From: Oscillospiraceae bacterium
GTDB lineage: Bacteria; Bacillota; Clostridia; Oscillospirales; Acutalibacteraceae
Direction of reading: 5' to 3'
Assembly (NCBI GenBank): GCA_902795765.1
Contig: CADBMQ010000181.1
Span: 1-9,991 of the forward strand
DNA: 9,991 bases
Shown: piece after piece, positions 5,445 to 9,991 of the stretch
Layout: each line of letters starts with the position of its first letter
Position numbering within the stretch: position 1 is the stretch's first letter
Translations under genes and position numbers: made by a program
Notes under the pieces: generated by a model
The model's database searches: none
What the model saw: only the letters and a program-made list of their open reading frames with translations
What the model was told of the DNA's origin: nothing

Positions 5445-7193
5445 ATGATAAACTTAAAAGTAAACGGTATTGACGTAAGCGTACCGGAGGGCTCCACCGT
5501 TCTGGAAGCCGCACGTCAGGCTAATATCGAAATCCCTACCCTTTGCTATATGAAAGAAATCAATGCAATCGGTGCTTGCCGTATTTGTATGGTTGAAATC
5601 AGCGAAGGTGGCAGACCGTTCCGTATGGCAACGGCTTGCGTATACCCTGTTTCTGAGGGTATGGAAGTTAAAACTAATACTATTAAAGTAATCAACTCTC
5701 GTAAAAATACGTTGAAGATGATTCTTTCAACTCACAACCGTTCTTGCTTGTCATGTGTTCGTTCAGGTAACTGCGAATTGCAGACACTTTGTCAGGAATA
5801 CGGCGTTGAGGACGCTGCTGAGTTTGACGGCGCTATGCCAGAAGCTTTGTTCGATACCTCGGCTGCTCATATGGTTCGTGACAACTCAAAATGTATCCTT
5901 TGCCGTCGTTGTGTTGCTGCTTGTAAGCAACAGCAGGTTGGCGTAATCGGTGCAAACGATCGTGGTTTTGATACTCACATCGGCAGTGCATTCGATAACG
6001 ACCTCGCAAAGGTTGACTGTATCTCTTGCGGTCAGTGTATCGTAAACTGCCCGACAGGCGCTCTCCACGAGAAGGATAACACAGCTGAGGTTTACGAAGC
6101 TCTTGCTGACGAATCTAAGTATGTTGTTGTTCAAACTGCTCCCGCAGTTCGTGCAGGTCTTGGCGAAGAGTTCGGTCTCCCGATTGGTACAGACGTAGAA
6201 GGCAAAATGGTTGCAGCTCTCCGCCGTCTTGGCTTTGATAAGGTATTCGATACCGATACTGCCGCTGACATCACAATTATGGAAGAGTCTAACGAGCTTA
6301 TCGAGCGTGTTACAAATGGCGGTGTTCTCCCGCTTATCACATCATGCTCACCGGGTTGGATTAAGTATTGTGAGTATCACTATCCTGAACTCCTCCCGAA
6401 CGTATCAAGCTGTAAATCTCCGCAACAGATGTTTGGTGCAACAATCAAAACATGGTTTGCAGAGAAGAACAATATTGATCCTAAGGATATCGTTGTTGTA
6501 TCAGTTATGCCTTGTACAGCAAAGAAATTCGAAATTGGTCGTGACGATGAGTCAGCAGCAGGTGTTGCTGATGTTGATATCTCTATCACCACTCGTGAGC
6601 TTGCTCGTATGATCAAGAGAATGCACATGAACTTCAATGCACTTCCGGATGAGCAGTTTGATAGCCCGCTTGGCGAGGCAACAGGTGCTGCTGTTATCTT
6701 CGGTGCAACTGGTGGCGTTATGGAAGCTGCTCTCCGTACAGCTGTTGAGAAAATCACAGGCGAAGAGTTGAAAGACGTAGACTTCCCCGTTGTTCGTGGT
6801 ACAGATCCTGTTAAGGTTACAGAGATGAAAGTTGGCGACATCAACGTTAAAGTTGGTGTTGCTTCGGGTATTACCGGTGCGAAAGAATTGCTCGAGCGTG
6901 TTAAAGCAGGCGAAGAGTTCACATTCATCGAAATCATGGGTTGTCCCGGCGGTTGCGTAAACGGTGGCGGTCAGCCGATTCAGCCGACAAGCGTTCGTCA
7001 GACTGTTGATATCAAAGCAAAACGTGCATCTGTTCTTTATAACAATGACGCTGCTAAGGCTATCAGAAAGTCTCATGAGAACCCGTTTGTTAAGGCAGTT
7101 TACGCTGAGTATTTCGAGAAACCGGGTAGCCATAAGGCTCACGAAGTTCTCCATACTACTTATGTAGACCGTTCAAACGAAGTTATTATGTAA
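5445..7193 (+). CDS. hndD: [FeFe] hydrogenase catalytic subunit, NADH-linked type (HndD/HydA)
   Basis: The 582-residue subunit that makes or oxidises H2. Domains: plant-type [2Fe-2S] (C34, C45, C48, C65); His-Cys [4Fe-4S] (H97, C101, C104, C110); two-cluster ferredoxin (C150, C153, C156, C160 and C192, C195, C198, C202); H-cluster domain with L1 TSCSPGW (300-305 region), L2 MPCTAKKFE (C357) and L3 EIMGCPGGCVNGGGQP (C500, C504); then the small-subunit-like C-terminal domain (NPFVKAVYAEYF). The proton path known from C. pasteurianum CpI is kept: C301, E281, E284 and S321 occupy the equivalent positions. Serine 302 falls where CpI has the cluster ligand C300. The length fits the hnd/group A6 type, and the extra C-terminal [2Fe-2S] domain of Thermotoga HydA is absent. 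AAGGAG (5432-5437) sits 7 nt before the ATG. It is the last gene before a terminator; maturases HydE, HydF and HydG are not in the window. Confidence 0.97.
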   Translation: MINLKVNGIDVSVPEGSTVLEAARQANIEIPTLCYMKEINAIGACRICMVEISEGGRPFRMATACVYPVSEGMEVKTNTIKVINSRKNTLKMILSTHNRSCLSCVRSGNCELQTLCQEYGVEDAAEFDGAMPEALFDTSAAHMVRDNSKCILCRRCVAACKQQQVGVIGANDRGFDTHIGSAFDNDLAKVDCISCGQCIVNCPTGALHEKDNTAEVYEALADESKYVVVQTAPAVRAGLGEEFGLPIGTDVEGKMVAALRRLGFDKVFDTDTAADITIMEESNELIERVTNGGVLPLITSCSPGWIKYCEYHYPELLPNVSSCKSPQQMFGATIKTWFAEKNNIDPKDIVVVSVMPCTAKKFEIGRDDESAAGVADVDISITTRELARMIKRMHMNFNALPDEQFDSPLGEATGAAVIFGATGGVMEAALRTAVEKITGEELKDVDFPVVRGTDPVKVTEMKVGDINVKVGVASGITGAKELLERVKAGEEFTFIEIMGCPGGCVNGGGQPIQPTSVRQTVDIKAKRASVLYNNDAAKAIRKSHENPFVKAVYAEYFEKPGSHKAHEVLHTTYVDRSNEVIM

Positions 7194-7203
7194 TAACTAA
7201 CAT

Positions 7204-7237
7204 AAAATCCCGATGCTTTTTGCATCGGGATTTTTTT
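7204..7237 (+). terminator. Rho-independent terminator of the hydrogenase operon
   Basis: AAAATCCCGATGC (7204-7216) pairs perfectly with GCATCGGGATTTT (7222-7234) around a TTTTT loop, and the T-run continues to 7237. It begins 10 nt after the hndD stop codon: a textbook intrinsic terminator for the five-gene operon. Confidence 0.95.
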
Positions 7238-7456
7238 GTATAAAAAATAATTTTTCTCTTTTGAATGTGTGATGACGAGTAAAATAAACATAAATTAACT
7301 GAAACGCTCGGAAACTGAGTTGGTAAACTATCATCGAAAGGTTATCGAAGAATGTGATTGAGCAAACATAACTGAACTTTCGAGAATACATTACCTAGTA
7401 GAATAAAATGTGAAAATTAACACCATACAAATTTTGTATGGCATTTATTATATAAC
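7238..7456. other. Intergenic stretch without a recognised gene
   Basis: About 220 bp between two terminators. All plus-strand frames are broken by stops, and the one longer antisense frame (7391-7197) runs back through the hydrogenase terminator and has no recognisable protein features. The middle (7290-7390) is less AT-rich than its ends and contains small pairings such as ATCGAAAGGTTATCGA near 7333-7348, but no RNA family I know. The only clear structure is the palindrome at 7423-7441. Confidence 0.5.
7423..7441. repeat. Perfect 19-bp palindrome
   Basis: CCATACAAA (7423-7431) and TTTGTATGG (7433-7441) are perfect 9-bp arms around a single T. As RNA it would form a CCATAC/GTATGG stem with a 7-nt loop, but no T-run follows, so it is a poor terminator. 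A protein-binding site or the relic of a regulatory region is possible. It does not lie near the start of any gene seen here. Confidence 0.5.
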
Positions 7457-7485
7457 AAAAAAGCGACCGATTATCGGTCGCTTTT
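7457..7485 (-). terminator. Terminator of the lipoprotein gene
   Basis: AAAAGCGACCGA (7459-7470) pairs perfectly with TCGGTCGCTTTT (7474-7485) around TTA. Read on the minus strand it comes 15 nt after the lipoprotein stop codon and its T-run extends to 7457. The symmetric A/T ends would also allow termination of plus-strand transcripts. Confidence 0.9.
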
Positions 7486-7500
7486 AGTATTGTATTTATA

Positions 7501-8643
7501 TTACTTTTTTTGATCGCCTGTGAGTGACAACTTGTCTGCTCTGTATGCGTTCAAAGCACCGCTGTTTTTGTCGCAAGTGAGTTTTGCACCTGCTTCTTTA
7601 ACAGTCTTATCAAACTCATCATTCTTCAACTCGAGAACAACATCGTCACGATTTGTTTTTGCGAGATAGTCGAGATCCGAGTTGATGTCGAGCTTCTGCA
7701 TAACGGTGTAAACACTGCTTGTATCGAAGAAACCTGCTTTGCCAACTTGAAGTTTAGCAACGTCATCGTATTTCTCAAACGGACGAACTTTGCTATCAGC
7801 CTTACCCATAACCATAGCGTACGGGTTCTTAGCGTCTTTGTCGGGAGTAGCAGAATCCTGCTCGCCGATTTTTGTGAAATACTCTTTACGAACGGTAGCA
7901 TAATCTGTGCCGTTGTTGATTTCAGCAGCGAAGCCTTCGAGAACTGATTTGATTTCTTTAAGTTGGCTTTCGTCAGGTGCAACATAGTTTCCTGTTGAAT
8001 CGTAGTTACCTTGAATGCTGTAAGAGAGGTAATTTACCAACTGGCAGTTTTCTTTGAGATACTTTTTAACATCATCAGTCGGAACAGCTTTTGAACCACC
8101 CTCGCCGTAGATGTGCTTGAAGAGTTTGTCTTTCTTAACCGAGTTTTCAACAGACAACTGAACGGTTGTCTTTGCAATGCCGTTGTACTCGTAAACGCTC
8201 TGACCTTGTTGCCAGAAACTTTCAACATTTTGAGTTACAGTTGAGTTGTCTTCGTCTGTGAATGAAAGACCTGCTTTTTTGAATTCGATTTCAACATAAG
8301 CATACTCGTTGCAAGATTCGATAGCCTTTTCCTGAACCCACTCGTTGTAAGACTTGTCTTCGAGTTTTGTGTCTGCATAGTTTACAGTAGTAGTTGGTTG
8401 CTCACCATCAACGTCAGTTTTAGTTTCGGGAGCGGCAGTTGTTGTCTGCTCAGCGTATTTCGACTGATACTCGCTCATAGCATTAAGAGCGTTCAACATA
8501 TAAAGAGCCGAACGAACTTGAACTGTGTTACCTTCGCCGTCGGAATAAACCAAAGCGGACTCATTTTCAGTACGGCAGGAAGCAAAGCTGAAAAGCATTG
8601 CAACGCAAAGAGCGACTGCCGCAAGTTTTTTTAACATTGTCAT
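7501..8643 (-). CDS. Lipoprotein with divergent parvulin-like (PrsA/SurA-type) region
   Basis: A 380-residue secreted lipoprotein. Residues 1-22 form a signal peptide (MTMLKK, hydrophobic stretch 7-20) ending FAS-C23, a slightly irregular lipobox. A Thr/Pro/Ala-rich linker follows (about 66-88), then a helical SurA_N-like segment (about 95-195). Residues about 200-320 follow the layout of parvulin prolyl isomerases: a start like that of a HILV strand (QLVNYLSYSI), an INNGTDYATVRKEY helix, and KLQVGKAGFFDTSSVYTVMQKLDI in place of the usual VGxxSxPVxTxxGYHIIK. The key parvulin residues are not clearly kept, so it may be a foldase-like chaperone without isomerase activity. The ATG at 8643 fits GGAGGA (8653-8658) at 9 nt better than the ATG at 8637. 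It has its own promoter and terminator, so it is probably monocistronic. The family call is tentative; lipoprotein export is firmer. Confidence 0.8.
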   Translation of the reverse strand: MTMLKKLAAVALCVAMLFSFASCRTENESALVYSDGEGNTVQVRSALYMLNALNAMSEYQSKYAEQTTTAAPETKTDVDGEQPTTTVNYADTKLEDKSYNEWVQEKAIESCNEYAYVEIEFKKAGLSFTDEDNSTVTQNVESFWQQGQSVYEYNGIAKTTVQLSVENSVKKDKLFKHIYGEGGSKAVPTDDVKKYLKENCQLVNYLSYSIQGNYDSTGNYVAPDESQLKEIKSVLEGFAAEINNGTDYATVRKEYFTKIGEQDSATPDKDAKNPYAMVMGKADSKVRPFEKYDDVAKLQVGKAGFFDTSSVYTVMQKLDINSDLDYLAKTNRDDVVLELKNDEFDKTVKEAGAKLTCDKNSGALNAYRADKLSLTGDQKK

Positions 8644-8679
8644 TTAAAACAATCCTCCAATTTCAAGATTAACAAATAA

Positions 8680-8708
8680 ATTATACAACAAAATTTGCTA
8701 AAAGTCTA
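8680..8708 (-). promoter_or_regulatory. Promoter of the lipoprotein gene
   Basis: On the minus strand TAGACT (8708-8703; 4 of 6 matches to the -35 consensus) and a perfect TATAAT (8685-8680) are 17 bp apart, about 37 nt upstream of the lipoprotein ATG. It starts immediately after the gamma-like subunit gene ends, so the lipoprotein need not depend on read-through. Confidence 0.6.
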
Positions 8709-8715
8709 TAACTTT

Positions 8716-8904
8716 TTATTTTTTATCTTCATTATTATCATTTTTACCTGTCACACGGTTTAAAATTGTGATGCAAACGATGATAATAGCCGTAACGATA
8801 AAGATGCCGAGCATACCCATACCCATTTTACCGAGTGACGAGGTAAAGCGTTCGATATTGGTAGCAGACTCAACATTCATAAGCCAATTCATTAAATATA
8901 ACAT
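8716..8904 (-). CDS. Small Na+-pump decarboxylase gamma-like subunit (OadG family)
   Basis: A 62-residue membrane protein: an amphipathic N-terminus (MLYLMNWLMNVESATNIERF), one transmembrane helix at about 29-49 (GMGMLGIFIVTAIIIVCITIL), and a short charged tail (NRVTGKNDNNEDKK). In Na+-translocating oxaloacetate and methylmalonyl-CoA decarboxylases, a protein of this kind anchors the soluble carboxyltransferase/biotin parts to the beta subunit. The GMGMLGIF motif before the helix and its place 15 nt after the beta-subunit gene are the main evidence; the sequence is too short to be decisive. AGGAG at 8916-8920 abuts the beta-subunit stop codon and is 11 nt from the ATG at 8904; later in-frame ATGs at 8892 and 8880 lie too far from it. 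The substrate cannot be told without the alpha subunit. Confidence 0.72.
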   Translation of the reverse strand: MLYLMNWLMNVESATNIERFTSSLGKMGMGMLGIFIVTAIIIVCITILNRVTGKNDNNEDKK

Positions 8905-8919
8905 AAAATCGCACTCTCC

Positions 8920-9991
8920 TTAACTGAAAAAGTTGAGAATCATACCGCCTGCGATAACGGAAGCGATTTGACCTGATACATTAACACCGACTGCGTGCAT
9001 AAGCAAAAAGTTTTGGTTGTCTTCTGCCTGTCCCATTTTGTGGATAACACGAGCAGACATAGGAAATGCAGAAATACCTGCCGCACCAATCATCGGATTG
9101 ATTTTGTTTTTGAGGAAGAGATTTAAAATCTTCGCAAACATAACACCACCGAATGTATCAAAGATGAAAGCAACAAGTCCGAGACCGATAATCATAAGCG
9201 ACTGCCATGTGAGGAAGTATTCGGCTTGCATTTGCGATGCAACTGTGATACCCAAAAGCAATGTGATGAGATTTGCGAGAACGTTTTGAGCGGTTTCGGA
9301 GAGCATATCAAGAACACCGCACTCACGAATAAGGTTACCGAACATCAAAAATCCAACAAGCACAGCCGACTTCGGAGAAACGATACCTGCGATAACTGTA
9401 ACGAAAATCGGGAAGAGAATTCGAGTTGTTTTCGAAACCTTGATGTTTGTGTAATCCATACGGATAAGACGTTCTTTTTTGGTGGTGCAGAGTTTTACGA
9501 TAGGCGGTTGAACAATAGGAACGAGCGCCATATACGAATAAGCCGCAACCATAATAGCACCGAGATAGTGCGAATTAAGAGTTTGAGCAACGAAGATAGA
9601 TGTCGGGCCGTCTGCCGCACCGATTATCGCAATAGATGCCGCATCATTGTCGGCAAAACCGAGCAATGTCGCCATACTTAATGTAAAGAAGATACCAAAC
9701 TGCGCCGCCGCACCGAAGAGCATAAGTTTCGGGTTGGTCAGTAGTGGAGTGAAGTCAATCATCGCACCGATACCAATGAACAAAAGAAGTGGGAACAGTT
9801 CGTTTGCAATACCTGCATTGAACAAAATCGAGAGCGGACCGTCTTCGCCAATCGCACCCGAGAACGGCAGATTAACCAAAATCGCACCAAATCCCATCGG
9901 CAAAAGGAGAGTAGGCTCCATATCTTTTTTGATAGCGAGGTAAATCAGCACACCGCCGATAGCCCACATAACTATCATTTTGATAACACCC
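8920..9991 (-). CDS. Na+-translocating decarboxylase beta subunit (OadB/MmdB/GcdB family), 5' truncated
   Basis: About 356 residues are visible; the frame is open to the window edge (GVIK precedes the first in-window Met at 9978), so the true start lies outside. It is the multi-spanning membrane subunit that uses decarboxylation of carboxybiotin to pump Na+ outward. Seen: an IYLAIKKDMEPTLLLPMGFG segment at the start, GAADGPTSIF (about 9595-9625), whose Asp is the essential Na+/proton-binding residue of the family, a following helix with Tyr residues (VAAYSYMALVPIVQPP), and NVSGQIASVIAGG near the C-terminus, matching the second conserved Asn/Ser ion-binding region. Many hydrophobic segments run through the rest. 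The gamma-like gene follows at 15 nt. Alpha and biotin-carrier genes are presumably upstream, off the window, so the substrate (oxaloacetate, methylmalonyl-CoA or glutaconyl-CoA) is unknown. Confidence 0.93.
   Translation of the reverse strand, partial: GVIKMIVMWAIGGVLIYLAIKKDMEPTLLLPMGFGAILVNLPFSGAIGEDGPLSILFNAGIANELFPLLLFIGIGAMIDFTPLLTNPKLMLFGAAAQFGIFFTLSMATLLGFADNDAASIAIIGAADGPTSIFVAQTLNSHYLGAIMVAAYSYMALVPIVQPPIVKLCTTKKERLIRMDYTNIKVSKTTRILFPIFVTVIAGIVSPKSAVLVGFLMFGNLIRECGVLDMLSETAQNVLANLITLLLGITVASQMQAEYFLTWQSLMIIGLGLVAFIFDTFGGVMFAKILNLFLKNKINPMIGAAGISAFPMSARVIHKMGQAEDNQNFLLMHAVGVNVSGQIASVIAGGMILNFFS

Noticed and set aside
7197..7391. 64-codon antisense frame across the hydrogenase terminator
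   Set aside because: It runs through the intrinsic terminator hairpin and shows no ribosome site or protein features.
8700..8716. AAAAGT/ACTTTT hairpin after the gamma-like gene as a terminator
   Set aside because: The stem is only 6 bp and almost all A/T, and its tail on the minus strand is short. It overlaps the -35 region of the lipoprotein promoter and is too weak to call.
9976..9978. In-frame ATG at 9978 as the start of the decarboxylase beta subunit
   Set aside because: The frame stays open to the window edge, no ribosome site precedes it, and the family has more N-terminal residues before this membrane segment.
1..9991. Mobile elements, CRISPR arrays, tRNA or rRNA genes
   Set aside because: I saw no transposase, integrase, regular repeat array, target duplications or recognisable tRNA/rRNA sequence on either strand.

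Overview
The window looks like chromosomal DNA of a strictly anaerobic member of the Clostridia (Bacillota), most likely a gut-type fermenter of the Oscillospiraceae/Ruminococcaceae kind. This rests on the gene content: an NAD-linked multi-subunit [FeFe] hydrogenase, a NifS/NifU Fe-S assembly pair, a biotin-type Na+-pump decarboxylase, AGGAGG-like ribosome binding sites, and AT-rich promoters with TATAAT boxes. The family assignment is inference. No mobile element, CRISPR array, tRNA or rRNA was recognised.

Layout. (1) 2-238 (+): the 3' end of a trmO-like tRNA methyltransferase gene, ending inside a 12-bp hairpin that probably terminates transcription from both sides. (2) 1901-273 (-): nifS then nifU, cysteine desulfurase and Fe-S scaffold, transcribed as a pair from a well-formed promoter whose spacer carries a palindromic operator candidate. 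(3) 2144-7193 (+): a five-gene hydrogenase operon, divergent from nifSU: a NuoE-like subunit (HndA), a small GHKL-type ATPase, a HndB-like thioredoxin-fold protein, a NuoF-like flavoprotein (HndC) and the catalytic [FeFe] hydrogenase (HndD). A strong terminator follows at 7204-7237. The leader holds an 18-bp site matching the clostridial Rex (NADH sensor) consensus at 12 of its 14 defined positions. (4) 7238-7456: a stretch with no convincing gene. (5) 8643-7501 (-): a lipoprotein with a divergent parvulin-like region, with its own promoter and terminator. (6) 9991-8716 (-): the beta subunit (cut by the window edge) and small gamma-like subunit of a Na+-translocating decarboxylase.

How the parts fit. 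NifS and NifU supply Fe-S clusters, and the neighbouring hydrogenase complex is a very heavy user of them (about ten cluster sites can be read from its subunits). The complex probably exchanges electrons between NADH, ferredoxin and H2 by flavin-based bifurcation, and Rex-type control would couple its expression to NADH/NAD+. The decarboxylase subunits would couple decarboxylation to Na+ export, another energy-conserving step typical of such fermenters.

The points most worth a second look are the operator-like palindrome in the nifS promoter, the Rex-like site and nested hairpin in the hydrogenase leader, the MutL-like small ATPase inside the hydrogenase operon, and the Ser found where a Cys ligand of the H-cluster is expected.
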